64,000 bases of DNA from Beta vulgaris subsp. vulgaris (Eukaryota > Streptophyta > Magnoliopsida > Caryophyllales > Amaranthaceae), in assembly GCF_026745355.1 (NCBI RefSeq), contig NC_079206.1:8531531-8595530 (forward strand), given 5' to 3'. The position numbers and the translations under genes were made by a program. This document shows, in pieces, positions 52,595 to 64,000 of the stretch (position 1 is the stretch's first letter; each line of letters starts with the position of its first letter). The notes below the pieces were generated by a model, which ran no database searches, was not told the origin of the DNA, and saw only the letters and a program-made list of their open reading frames with translations.

Positions 52595-53476
52595 ATGAAG
52601 CGTAAGTTAGCAAAAAAATGTCTACTAAAATGTCTTCCCCAAAAAATTATTATAGACATAATTTTACGTCTTGCAGCTATTTCTATTGCTGGTTTGTTTA
52701 GGTGCAAGATAAGGTACGTTATACGTTTAACAATTGATTGAGATTTTCGTAAATTACATATATATAACATCTATATAATTATTATTCTTTATTTCAAAAT
52801 GTAGTTGCAAGACACTTAATGATATTTGTGACGATGAAAAAGTTCTACAAAAACTATCTATTGAAAGCTTGCTAAACTTATCGTGGGATTACATTGATAA
52901 GATTGATGATTTGTTTACACGATTTTTGTAGTGTAACAATATTGAGGCTATTGTATGAGTTGGAATGGTAACTGTTTTTTGGTAAATTAATTATATACAT
53001 CAATTAAATTATTTGTATACATTATGTTGATAATTAATATTTTATTAATTCTTCCAGGTACAATATTTTACTCAAATGAAGATTAAAGAGGGTATTGCAA
53101 GTTTTTATAAAGCATCAAATGAAGGCTATTTAGTTGCAACCTATTTACTGGGCCTAATAAATCTATGCAGTGAAGATGTGAATTCTAAGGAAGTTGGTTT
53201 TAAAATGATACCAGATACACTAATTAAGATGGGATTGGAAGGAATTGTCCAATATCGGAAGAAAATTCGCTATCATTTTTCTACAATATGGATAAAAATA
53301 AAATTACTACTCAACCGGATTTATTTGTATGCTATAACAATATAAAATGTGAGGTGAAAAGGAACCTTTGGGAAGGTGATAATTACAACTATGAAGTTTC
53401 ATATGAACCTATCATACTATGTAATGCTTGCAAATGTAATCGAGAACTTTTCTTCTTCCTATCATTTATGTCATAA
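52595..53476 (+). pseudogene. F-box gene (At2g35280/At1g67623-like), broken copy 1
   Basis: Three exons by comparison with copy 2: 52595-52713 (F-box; LPQKIIIDIILRLAAISIAG, donor AG|gtacgt), 52805-52967 (SCKTLNDICDDEKVLQKLSI) and 53058-53476. Exon 3 encodes the Sel1/TPR-like EGIASFYKASNEGYLVATYL, then WIKIK and the Cys-rich tail CNACKCNRELFFFLSF. The family consists of SCF F-box proteins with a C-terminal CxxCxCxRE motif. In-frame stops at 52929-52931 (TAG) and 52956-52958 (TGA) and a frameshift near 53290 make it a pseudogene. The giant-LTR element ends 270 bp upstream. Confidence 0.85.
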
Positions 53477-54034
53477 TAATATTTAGATATATATTTTTTA
53501 ATAAAGTTTATTATTATATTGTTTACGCATTGTCTCCATATTGTCTCATCAATAATAACGTAACTTTCAATTAAATTTATTAGTTAGTAAAAATTATTAA
53601 AATAGTTTAATATTTGATTTGATTAGTATCCGATTTTTTCTTTTTCCAAAACAAGTAAGTAAATGTAAAAAACATCTGTCAATTACAAATTGCCTTTTTT
53701 CAAATTGATTTCGAATAAGTCATATATTTAGTTAACATAAGTATAATTGCACATTTTTTTAATTTCACATATGTTGGGATATATTTTATATAGGAAAAAT
53801 CAATATTCACAAAATCAAATCTTATGACAATATATTTATTGCATAAAATATCGTGTAATATACGTTTCATTAAGATTTCGTAAAAAGCAACATATATATA
53901 ATGTATTCTCGATTCCTAAATGTATTGTACTTAAAAATAAGTTATTTATACAAGTTATATGATTTAAAATTTTATAAAGCCAAATAGTATAAATTAATTC
54001 TTAGTATGAAGTCTGAAAATATATATGTATAATA

Positions 54035-54929
54035 GAATGCCTTCCCACAGAAATTGTTGTTGATATTATTTCACGTGTTGGAGCTAATTCTTTCAGAGAT
54101 TTATTTAGGTGCAAAGTAAGGTACGAACCATGTTCAACTAATTATTTATACGTTTTTAAATTATTTATAAATAATGTCTATAGATAATCATTCTTTTGAT
54201 ATAGTTGCAAGACACTCAATATTATTTGTGAAGATGACAAAGTTCTACAAAAGTTATCAATAGAAAGCTTGCTAAGCATATCTTGGGATTACATTGATAA
54301 GATTGATTTCTTATTTACACGATGTTTAGAGTGCAACAACGTTGAGGCTATTGTTCGAGTTGGAATGGTAATTTTTTTACAATAATTTCTTCATAATATT
54401 TATAAATTGATAGGCCTTCACAGTCACATTATAAAATATATGTTATTTGATTTTTTTTGCAAGTATATTTTATATTGGTTTATTCATATATCTATATGTT
54501 TTTGTATATGCATACTTTTTTCCAGAATTGAGGATAGAAGATGGTATTGCATTTTTCGAGAAAGCATCAAATGAAGGATATTTAGTGGCAACTTATTTGT
54601 TGGGACTTATATATCTTTGTAGTCAAGAAGCGAGTTACAAGGAACTTGGTTTCAAAATGATATCAAGTACGTTAATGAAAATGGATTTGAAAGAGATTGT
54701 AGAATGTAGGAAGAAAATTCGTTCTAACTTTTCGGGAGTGTGGATAGAAAATAAGATGTCTATTGAATCATCATTTTTTTTATGTGATAGAGAACAAGCA
54801 TGTAAGCTGGATAGAAATCTTTTTGAAGATCATGAATGCTACTACGAAGTTTCAGATGATCATAGAATATTATGTGATTCTTGCAATTGTAATCGAGAAC
54901 TTATGTTCTTTTTATCATTTATGTATTAA
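54035..54929 (+). pseudogene. F-box gene (At2g35280/At1g67623-like), copy 2
   Basis: Tandem paralogue of copy 1. Exon 1 (to 54120) reads CLPTEIVVDIISRVGANSFR with donor AG|gtacga. Exon 2 (54205-54367) reads SCKTLNIICEDDKVLQKLSI and RCLECNNVEAIVRVGM without stops. The last exon reads EDGIAFFEKASNEGYLVATY, continues through VWIENKMSIESSFFLCDREQ and ends CDSCNCNRELMFFLSFMY before TAA at 54927-54929. No in-frame ATG precedes the F-box (a 4-nt length difference from copy 1 shifts the start). The evident acceptor (ttccag near 54523) does not give the right phase for exon 2. It is better preserved than copy 1 but probably also non-functional, unless a different 5' exon or acceptor is used. Confidence 0.75.
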
Positions 54930-55560
54930 GTATAATTATATGTTCGTAATTCTAATATAATGATTTAATACATTAATAATTTGTGTCTCCAAAATGTATT
55001 ATATCGGAAGTATGTTTGTTATTTTAAACGTTTTTACATAGTTTACGTTATATCCTCTCACCCCTTATTTCAATATAACTTTGAACTAATCATAAAATAA
55101 TGTTTAAAGTCGACTAATATAATATATTGAGGACTAATTTTTTGATTTACTTCAACCTTAATATATATATATATACGTTAGTAGTATTATCTATTTAATA
55201 AATTTTAAAATTGTAAATGGTGTGTATTAACAGGAAGTATGTCAAATTTAAGGTAATATTATCTTATATTATCCATTATGATTATGATGTTGACAAATTA
55301 AAAAAATATATATTTCGAAATAAACCTTCTATATACATTACATCATAATTTAACCTAATTGTAGCTAGGTAATATTTAACAACTAAAATTAAGGCTAAAA
55401 TCAGGATTGAAATATTTGCCACCTATAAATAGATATGTATTCCTATTACATAATATCTATTATGTATGTCTATCAATTCTCATAGTTTATAATATTCATT
55501 CAAATACTATATGAAGATAGAGTATGATTATTCATTTTTAATATTTCAATTCATCCACCA
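54930..55560. other. AT-rich intergenic sequence
   Basis: No gene or repeat recognised. The left end of the large Helitron may lie here, but I could not identify a TC start. Confidence 0.4.
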
Positions 55561-55567
55561 ATTCGAA

Positions 55568-58500
55568 ATGAATAATGAAAATGACGAGCCAAGTGCATCA
55601 AAACAATATCGTCATGTTAAGAAGGGAAGGGTTTTAAAACGACATGCATATCATACAGATATGTATTCATCTAACCGTTTATAGTTAGGTTTTATATATG
55701 AATATATGATATTCCATCTTCTTCCCAATAAATACAATATAACTAATTATTAAATTACAATCAAACTATAAACAAATTACAGTAACTAATTATTACATTT
55801 AACATTTCACGATATTGATGGAATATCAAATATTTCTTATAAAAACTAATTATAAACGGTTTAGTAATCATTTTTTAAAGAAAAGAAAAATAATATATAA
55901 ATAATCTAATATATAAGTATTAGGATTCTCACCTAAATTCTTCATATATCTTGTGCGATGTGCTATAAAGTGTTTGATTATACTCATGTTATTCGAATGC
56001 ATATCCACATGAAAATAACAAAACAAATATAATAATATTATTTTAATAAAAAATTATATTTAAGACTATTAATTACAATTGATGAAGTTGTTAACTTTCA
56101 GAAATAGCAAACACTATCTAATGTATATGTATTTTATTCCATGGCAATATGTACATTTATTATTTATACAAGTATTCCTTCTACTAAATTATATGTTTAA
56201 TTAGCAGACTTACTCGAAATCCAATCTCATACTTTGTCGCCAAGAATAGAAGAGGATTTTACAAGTCAACGCTCTCATTTAAGCGATATTTCAAATGGTA
56301 GTATATTTATCATTATTTTATAATTTAAATTTCATCATTTTCGAATGTGTATAGTTGTGACATATTTGATAATTTTAAAATATATAGTTATGACAAGCTT
56401 TGAAACACAAGTGCAATAAAATGAAAATCCATATTCACCAATCATATATGCAAGGGGGAATACGCAAAGAGAGAAGTACAAATTAGCAGCAAGGGAAAAC
56501 AAGAAATATATATTACATGAAAAGCGTAACAAAAATCATAACATGTTACATGGTATGTATTGTTCATTGTATTTGTCTATACATATTTGCTCTAATATAT
56601 CATTTAATATTTGTGGTTATGTGAAATATAACATTTTTTTGATTTTTTGCAGATAATGTTAGTTAAGAACAAGAACTACATTTTCATTCTCAAAGAAATC
56701 ACATAAGTTGTATTACTCGAAGAACTCCTTTATGCGACATATCTAATGGTATTTCTATTGCATAATATTCCCATTATAATGTTAAAATAGTTAAAAACTC
56801 ATGAATTATGTTATTTTTTATACTACTCTATTTGTAATTATAGATGACATACAATATGTTATAGTAATAATAGATGTCATATTTATTTTGTTTTATTTAT
56901 CGTTAGTTTGAAAACTAATAGAAACAACATTTTTATCAATTTACTGTAAATAAAAAAATTATTTTTTTTCATATATTCGTTTAGTCGTATGGAATCACAT
57001 TTTAATACATATCCTTAACAATTGATTCAAATAATTTAATCTTGCATTTGGAAAATTAAAGTTAATCTAATTACAAAACACAACACATAAATTTGATAAA
57101 TAAAAATCTAGATTTTATTTGTATTGCACTAATATTTGTTTCTTCAAATTAAAATATGTTTATGTAAGATTATATTGTCCATATTTAAGTTTTTCCAATT
57201 TTTATTTACTCAAGAAAGTATACATATTGTGCATAAAAATACAAAAATAAAGAAATTAATACCTTACAATGTATTTTCTTGAAGTCTACTAAATCTCCTT
57301 TGCAACATACTGACATGCAACCCAGTTTTTAATTTTAACTATATAATTGCAAAATTCGTATAAATAAATATTATAATCAACCTTGGTTAAATATATATTT
57401 ATGGACAGAAATAAATAAAACATTAAATATAAAATTTTACCTCAAATTCAATTCAGGTGAACCGAATATAAAATATACCAACTTATTGTTGATATTCCAC
57501 CAAGATCTATAATTTTAAAACCAATAAAATCATATTATTATTCAATAGTACACTGTTTTAAATTTAAATTATAATTAAAAAATATTAGGACTTTATTTCT
57601 TATTTTCATTATGTTGAAGATAACATTTTAATTTTAAAGAAATATTAACATGCAATCTAAATACTCAATCACATTTGTAATAATAATCAATAATATTAAT
57701 AATTATAATGAAAAAAAATTTGTAATTATAAATTCATCATGTATAATTATATGTTCGTACGAAAAAAAAAATGTATATGCAAAATATTTTTTTCACTCTA
57801 TTAAACTTATGTATCTTAAATTGACCATAATTCACCAAATTTTTACATGCAAATCAATATAACATATAATTTATTGTAGTTATTCATATCTTTTTAAGTA
57901 ATATCAAGAAAAATTAAAAACTGCATATAAATATAAGACAAACTATATCTACATAAACGGAAAAAAAAACATGTTAAAATTACCAAAAATATTTGTTTCT
58001 TACTTTCATTATTGAAGATAAAAATTTAATTTTCAAGAAACATTAACATGAATCTAACTACTCAATCATATTTGTATTAATAACCAGTAATATGAATAAT
58101 TATAATAAGAAAAAATTTTAATTATAGATTCATCATGTATACTATTATCGGAAGAAAAAATTTTAAACAAAATATTTTTGTCACTTCCTATTAAACTTAT
58201 TTAGCTTAAATTCACCCATTATTCATCAAAATTTTTACATTCAAATCAAATTTCGAATTTTCATTATTGTATTTATTCATATTTTTATAAGCAAAAGCAA
58301 AAAAAATATAAAACTACATATCCATATAACAGAAAGTATCTAAACAAAAACGAAAAAAAAAGAATGTTAAAACTTACCAAAAATCTTTAGTTTCCATCTT
58401 GAATATGTTGAGATGATGACATGCAACTACATTTTGCAAGTAATTCGTCCATAACTAATCAACATTTACTAAATTCCCGAATTAAAACTTCGAAAAAATG

Positions 58501-60430
58501 GAAATATGTAGCATTTCCATATTATTTTCTACCGAGATATTTCGAACCAAATAAATCTGATTTTTTTTTGTGTTCTCATGTTTGATGGTGAATTTGTATA
58601 TATGATTTTGAAAATAAAAATTTTTTAGGACAAAATCGTGAGAAATGAAGAAATTTTTTTGGAATTTTTTGGAAGAGTAGTTAGAGAGATAGAGAATAAA
58701 AGAAGTTAGAGAGAAGTTAGAGAGATAGAGATAGAGAACAAAATCGTGAGAAATGAAGAAATTTTTTTGGAATTTTTTAGGACCAAATTTTGTGAAGAAT
58801 CCTAGAGAGAAGTTAGAGAGATAGAGAATAAAAGAAGTTGTGTCATGAGTTTGAGAAATGAAATGAAGTAAATGAGGAATGCATGTGAATCATCACAAAT
58901 ATAATAACAAAGGTTGCTTATAAATGTTGTTTTGACCGAAATATAATCACTACATGTTGGCTTATAATTTGATATTTTGTACATAGTCAAATGGTATGTT
59001 ACTAATGTTATTCTATGTTTTTAAAAGAAAACAAATAATATATAGCTTAATTTCATGAAAGCATTCTATTTTAATGTCAAAAAACATGAATTTTAAGAAG
59101 ACTTTACATGTAAACATATTATATTTAACCCTCTCAATATTAATTTATTTGTGATACTATGAGTACTTAAGATATAGTCATAATAAAAAATTATTATTAT
59201 AAATTTAATTAATTAGTATAATGATAAATTCTCGTTTGTTTAGTTTTCATTTGGCAATTATATTATCGTTATATAACTTCAATTTTTGTATTGTATTGTT
59301 TTTGTTTTTTTGCAGTATCCTCAAGATCTCTAAATCAAGTTGTATCAAAACAAATTGAACAACGATGTGCAAGGCAAAAAAGAAAACAAATATTATTACA
59401 AAGACGTGAAAAGGTTTCGGCAAATTTAGGGACGCAGGAATCCGTATTTAATTCCAATGTTTTTTGTCGTTCATTGAACGGTATAGATGTGTACTATAGA
59501 GGCTATTATTATACGAAATATTATCGGACGTTAAATATAAACTTATTTTATCTTTTCGTATTATATTCAGATGGATATGTTGTTAATTCACCGTCAATAA
59601 GCACAATATTTAATGATTCAAGTATTATTTGTACTACTCCATTGGGGCGTATAGGTAAATATATATGATAAATTCCCTTTATATGGTAATTAAATTTTAA
59701 TGTTGATATTAAGATAATTAATATACAAATTTTTATTTTTATAGATTGCAATCATCATCTTCTAAGTCGTCTTTTGAGGCACCGCTAAACACAGCTATTG
59801 CTAACAATAATCCTACCAGCATTGTTATTAACAGTATACGCTTTACATAAATTTCGATATTTAATTATTATTATTTATATTAAACGATTAAATAAAATTA
59901 ATATGCAAAATCTCATGATGATATTTATTTGACATTTAATTTAGCTACACAATCTCCTTCTGATATTGCCAGAAGTAACAGAAAGCTGATTATGTTAGAA
60001 AAAAGAGCTCAAGGTATGCATTCTCTACTTTTCAATGAACTGATTGTATTCGATAACTACATCGATTGTTTATTTATATTAACTAAAACGCAATAATTAA
60101 TAGGCATCTCTATGGTTTATGGCGACATGTTGGAATTGACACAATCTCATAGTAATATTAGATCTAAGAGACATGTGGTTCGAAGTTCAAATATCCTTAA
60201 ATCAGTTACACAGAGAATTATAAATGGTATTAATTTATTATTTACTTATATAATATAAGTATGTAATATTTGAAGTATTTTTCACATCATATCTAAAATG
60301 TATTATTTTTTATGACTGTTATATAAAGATGAAAATATTGAATCAAGTTCTCATGACAAATCAAATAATACCGTTCAAGATGAGTGTGTTACAGAAGACG
60401 ATAGTGACAACGACGTCAATTATATGGATA
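55568..60430 (+). pseudogene. Helitron RepHel N-terminal small exons
   Basis: A string of short putative exons bounded by AG and GT: SASKQYRHVKKGRVLKRHAY (55568-55683); IEEDFTSQRSHLSDISNG (to about 56297); SCITRRTPLCDISNG (56653-56748); VSSRSLNQVVSKQIEQRCAR plus QKRKQILLQRREKVSAN (59316-); DIARSNRKLIMLEKRAQ (59945-60014); MVYGDMLELTQSHSNIRSKR (60105-60226); an acidic exon (60331-60438) with EDDSDNDVNYMDIVTG. Recurrent LSDISN endings followed by gt are the pattern of plant Helitron proteins. Region 56760-59300 is mostly AT-rich and empty. Confidence 0.6.
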
Positions 60431-60567
60431 TCGTTACAGGTTGGCATATAATTTTTAATAAATATTGCAAATCATGCGAAACATCGTACTTATTATTATA
60501 ATTTGTTGTGTTTTCTTCTTATTTATGTTTACATCGCATATTTATTACTGATTTTATTTTTTCACAG

Positions 60568-61486
60568 AGAGCTACTCAGATTTAGGAGACCCAACATATG
60601 TCTATGTTTGTGGCGCGGAAATGTGGTTTGATGAGACAGTCAACAAGAAAACCAAAAAAATCAAGCCAAAGTTTTCATTGTGTTGCATGCAAGGGAAGGT
60701 TCAGTTAACTCTGCTAAAACATCCACCTCAAATTATTTATGATCTATTGAAGAAGAAACATAATAGAAGCAACCACTTTCTTGAGAATATAAGAGGATAT
60801 AATATGATGTATTCGTTTACATCAATGGGTGGAAGGATTATTGCACCTACAACTAAAGGTCGAGGTCCATACAATTACAAAATTGGTGGTCAAAATCATC
60901 ACTTAATATGTACTTTATTGCCTGCTGATGGTGCACGACCAAAGTTTTCTCAACTTTACATATAAGATACTGAGGATGAAATAAAGAACAGGAAAGCAGC
61001 TGCAAGGTAGTACAACATAGTAAATGGATTTAAGTATCATTGTAACTTTAATTGTTTAACTTACATATTCCGTTTCAAATTCTAACTTATTTTTCATTAT
61101 GTCTTACCAGTACGTCAAACCCTGACAAGTTTGAAGATCGCTTAGTCGCACAATTACAAGATATGTTAGATCATAATAACCCTTTAGCTCATAATTTTAG
61201 AATGGCTAGGGATAGGTTTGCATCTAACACGTGTGAGAATTTGAAATTAAAACTTATCGGCAAAAGAGAGTCTAATGGAAGAACTTACAATTTGCCAACA
61301 ACATCAGAAGTAGCTACACTTATCGTAGGAGATATTGATAGTGCCGACAAAAGAGATATAATTATCGAAACGAAGGGTGGAAAGCTACAACAAATTTCCG
61401 AACTTCATCCTTCTTACCTCGCTATGCAATATCCACTATTATTTCCATACGGAGAAGATGGATTTACAAACAGATATTATGCATAG
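60568..61486 (+). pseudogene. Helitron-like N domain
   Basis: Reads GDPTYVYVCGAEMWFDETVN, FSLCCMQGKVQLTLLKHPPQ, NHFLENIRGYNMMYSFTSMG, GRGPYNYKIGGQNHHLICTL and RPKFSQLYI. An in-frame TAA (60963-60965) stands where homologues continue YDTE. After an intron (about 61007-61110) it resumes with NPLAHNFRMARDRF and HPSYLAMQYPLLFPYGEDGF, stopped at 61484-61486. Highly characteristic of plant Helitron helicase-like proteins. Confidence 0.9.
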
Positions 61487-61534
61487 AGATAAGACTCAAC
61501 AGACGGTTCAACAGGAAAGAGGTTTAAACTCACA

Positions 61535-62074
61535 ATGCGTGAGTTTTTTGCATACAGAATACAAGACAGAGCTCTGGAGGCGGCAACAATACTATTATCT
61601 CGGAGGTTGTTACAACAATTCTTAGTAGATGCTTACACAATGATTGAAGCTAAAAGGTTGTCTTTTCTTAGACACAACCAACAGAGCTTGAGAGTCGCGA
61701 ATGTCAAGAATTTAAGAGGTGCTGTCGAAAGAGGTGAAACAGAGGGATCTTCGACTGGAAGTCGTATAGTGTTGCCAGCTTCCTTTACAGGAGGACATAG
61801 TTATATGAGAGAAAACTATCAAGATGCGATGGCTATTTGCAGATGGTATGGTTATCCAGATTTATTCATAACATTTACGTGTAATCCTAAGTGGCCAGAG
61901 ATTACTAGATTTGTAAAAAAAAGAAGAGGCTTAAGGCCAGAGGATAGGCCAGACATCATATGTCAAGTTTTTCAGATGAAACTAGACCAGCGGGTGAAAG
62001 ATCGCAAAATATTTGCCAGGGTTAGGACTGGTATGTTAGACATCGTCCTACTTTCTATTATTATTATTATTATT

Positions 62075-62153
<79 letters not shown>

Positions 62154-63428
62154 TATATGTTATTTTAATTTGGATTGCTATCGTTATATATTGTATTTAA
62201 TTTGAATATCAAAACTTATTTTGTTGTCTGCTTATTTTCAGTGGTTTATACAGTTGAATTCCAAAAGCGTGGTTTGACGCACGCTCATATTTTGTTGTTC
62301 ATGCATCAGGAAGACAAATACCCTATTGCTTCAGATATTGATAAGATTATTTGTGCCGAGTTGCCCGATAAATGTGAAGATCAAGAACTATATCAAGCAG
62401 TAAGCGAGTACATGATGCACGGTCCATGTGGGTCAGCAAATACAAATGCTCCGTGTATGATTGACAAGCAATGCAGTAAGCATTTTCCCAAGAGGTTCAA
62501 TGATGCAACTAGAGTAGATGATGAAGGATATCCAGTGTACAGGCGAAGAGATAATGGATCTATAGTTGAGAAGAGTGGGGTTCACCTTGGTAATCGGTAT
62601 GTTGTTCCGTATAATGCTGAATTGCTTCGTAAATATCAAGGACACATAAACGTTGAATGGTGTAACCAAGCTAGATCAATTAAATATTTTTTATAATATA
62701 TAAACAAGGGATATGATAGGGTTACAGCTGCGGCTTATCAAGATAAACAGAAAGAAGGTGAAGTAATTTGGAGGATTTTTGGATTCAGCATACATTATCG
62801 AACCCCTGCTGTTGAAAGATTAAGTTTTCATCTACCAGGAGAACAAACCGTTTTGTTTGAGGACCATGCTGATGTGGAATCTGTACTAGACAAACCTCAT
62901 ATTGACAATACTAAATTCCTATCTTGGATGCAATGTAACCAACAATATGAAGAAGCTAGGGAGCTTACTTATGTGGAGTTCCCTACAAAATTTGTTTGGA
63001 AATAGGCACAGAGAGAGTGGACACCAATAGCTAAAGGTTTCACAATTAGACGAATCTACCACGTCTCACCAGGATCTGGAGAGAAGTTCTATCTTAGAAC
63101 GTTATTGAATTTTGTAAAAGGCGCAATATTCTACGAAGACATTAGAACGGTTGATGGTTTAGTGTATCCTACATTCAAGGAAGCTTGCTACGCAAGGGGG
63201 TTACTTGATGATGACAAGGAATATGTCAATGCAATAACAGAAGCAAGTTTTAGAGAATCAGGGTATTATCTAAGACATTTGTTCTCTATGTTATTATTAT
63301 CTGGTAGCATGTCAAGCCGGAGGAAGTTCGGTAGAATAAATGGCAGTTATTATCTGATGACATACTTTACAAGCAACGTTGTCTTCAAAAAAATAAAGGT
63401 AAATAACTACGAAAAGATTTTTGAGTAA
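61535..63428 (+). pseudogene. Helitron Rep (HUH endonuclease) domain
   Basis: Reads MREFFAYRIQDRALEAATIL, LPASFTGGHSYMRENYQDAM, YGYPDLFITFTCNPKWPEIT, an intron (62034-62240, containing a TTA microsatellite), then VVYTVEFQKRGLTHAHILLF with the HUH-type His-Ala-His. The catalytic Tyr region (KYFL-stop-YINKGYDRVTA) carries TAA at 62694-62696. A second stop TAG is at 63003-63005. In active Helitrons this domain nicks and ligates single-stranded DNA for rolling-circle transposition. Confidence 0.92.
62056..62158. repeat. (TTA)n microsatellite in Helitron intron
   Basis: About 100 bp of ATT/TTA repeats, translated as a poly-Leu run in one frame. It lies between exons of the Rep domain, shown by the GT at 62034 and tttcag at 62235-62240. 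Confidence 0.9.
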
Positions 63429-63479
63429 AAAACGATACTTTTTAGCAATTTGCATTCTTACTATAGTTTACTGTTTTTT

Positions 63480-64000
63480 TATATGTTTCACAGACCTCCA
63501 TTTAACTCACGATCAAATCGAAGCTTTTGCATTGGCTGAGATTGAAACCATGATCCAAAGTAATGGTAGCAGCTTGCGTAGATTCAGTGAAATGCCTTTC
63601 AAATGAACTAATCATGTTTGAAGGACAAAACAAGCTTATAGCAGATGAGCTTTCATATGACATTGAGGAAATGACCTTGGAACACGACAAATTGTATAAA
63701 GGTTTAACTGATGAGCAGTCGATGATTTATCGAGAAGTATTGGATGTCGTGTCGAGTGAAGAAGAGGTGTATTTTTCGTTTACGGCTATGGAGGGACGGG
63801 TAAAACATATGTTTGGAAAACATTATGTGCTGCAATAAGAAAGAAGGGCGAAATTGTATTGCCAGTAGCTTCGAGTGGAATTGCTTCTCTCCTCCTTCCA
63901 CGTGGAAGAACAACTCATTCTAGATTTGGTATCCCTTTGAATGTAAATGAAATTCTACTTGCGCGGAATTGCCCTGGGTCGGATTAGCTGCTTTCTCATT
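63480..64000 (+). pseudogene. PIF1-like helicase of Helitron, start
   Basis: DELSYDIEEMTLEHDKLYKG and LTDEQSMIYREVLDVV lead to the Walker A box GYGGTGKTYVWKTLCAAI (from 63784). The two are in different frames because of a one-base loss in the T run near 63776. It then reads LPVASSGIASLLLPRGRTTH. The helicase unwinds the donor strand during rolling-circle transposition. It continues beyond the right edge. Confidence 0.9.

Larger units (their letters stand above)
55568..64000 (+). mobile_element. Autonomous-type Helitron, degraded, cut by the right edge
   Basis: Encodes in order: small N-terminal exons (55568-60430), the Helitron-like N domain (60568-61486), the Rep/HUH endonuclease (61540-63400) and the beginning of a PIF1-family helicase (63480-64000). 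Multiple stops and frameshifts show that this copy is dead. Neither terminus is in hand: the 5' TC end is not recognised and the 3' CTRR end is beyond the window. Confidence 0.85.

Noticed and set aside
57650..57862. Small frames in the 56.8-59.2 kb AT-rich region
   Set aside because: Composition is over 75% AT and no frame resembles a Helitron or plant domain; diffuse similarity between 57650 and 58060 suggests an old local duplication only.
61970..62200. Poly-leucine protein segment
   Set aside because: It is the translation of a (TTA)n microsatellite within an intron of the Helitron gene; exon continuity resumes at 62241.

Overview
The window is repeat-rich nuclear DNA from a flowering plant, most likely a eudicot; I cannot name the species. 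Evidence for this is spliced genes with GT-AG introns, tRNA-Met-primed LTR retrotransposons, an L1-type LINE, tRNA-derived SINEs, Helitrons, and many PIF/Harbinger, Stowaway, hAT and MULE-type non-autonomous elements. There are no bacterial operons or organelle genes.

The only recognisable conserved host gene is a glutamine-dependent NAD+ synthetase on the minus strand. Its start codon is at 25391 and eight coding exons run leftward to 655. The frame stays open across every junction (1407 nt, 469 codons). The C-terminal third, with the rest of the synthetase domain, lies beyond the left edge. A TATA box near 26384-26391 and a leader exon ending at a GT donor at 26172 suggest a 5'UTR intron. 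Two introns have grown to 8.1 and 9.2 kb by transposon insertion. They hold an Ale-like Ty1/copia element (14912-20072), a truncated copia, hAT, Harbinger and Helitron elements, an F-box pseudogene, foldback elements and long TA-rich microsatellites.

From 26.5 to 34.2 kb lies a direct duplication whose two copies took different insertions: a 5'-truncated LINE in copy A; a MULE-like element with a captured kinase exon, a Helitron and a Harbinger MITE in copy B. Each copy shows the empty site for the other's insertions. From 34.7 to 40.6 kb there are further Helitrons, a copia deletion derivative, Stowaways, a SINE and a hAT element with a perfect 8-bp target duplication.

The most unusual object is 40908-52324: two direct LTRs of about 5.5 kb separated by only 431 bp, with a tRNA-Met primer-binding site, polypurine tract and perfect 5-bp target duplication TTAGT. 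It has almost no room for genes, so it must be mobilised in trans.

To its right is a pair of degraded F-box genes of the At2g35280/At1g67623 type (52595-54929). After these comes a degraded autonomous-type Helitron encoding Rep and a PIF1-like helicase (about 55568 to the right edge).
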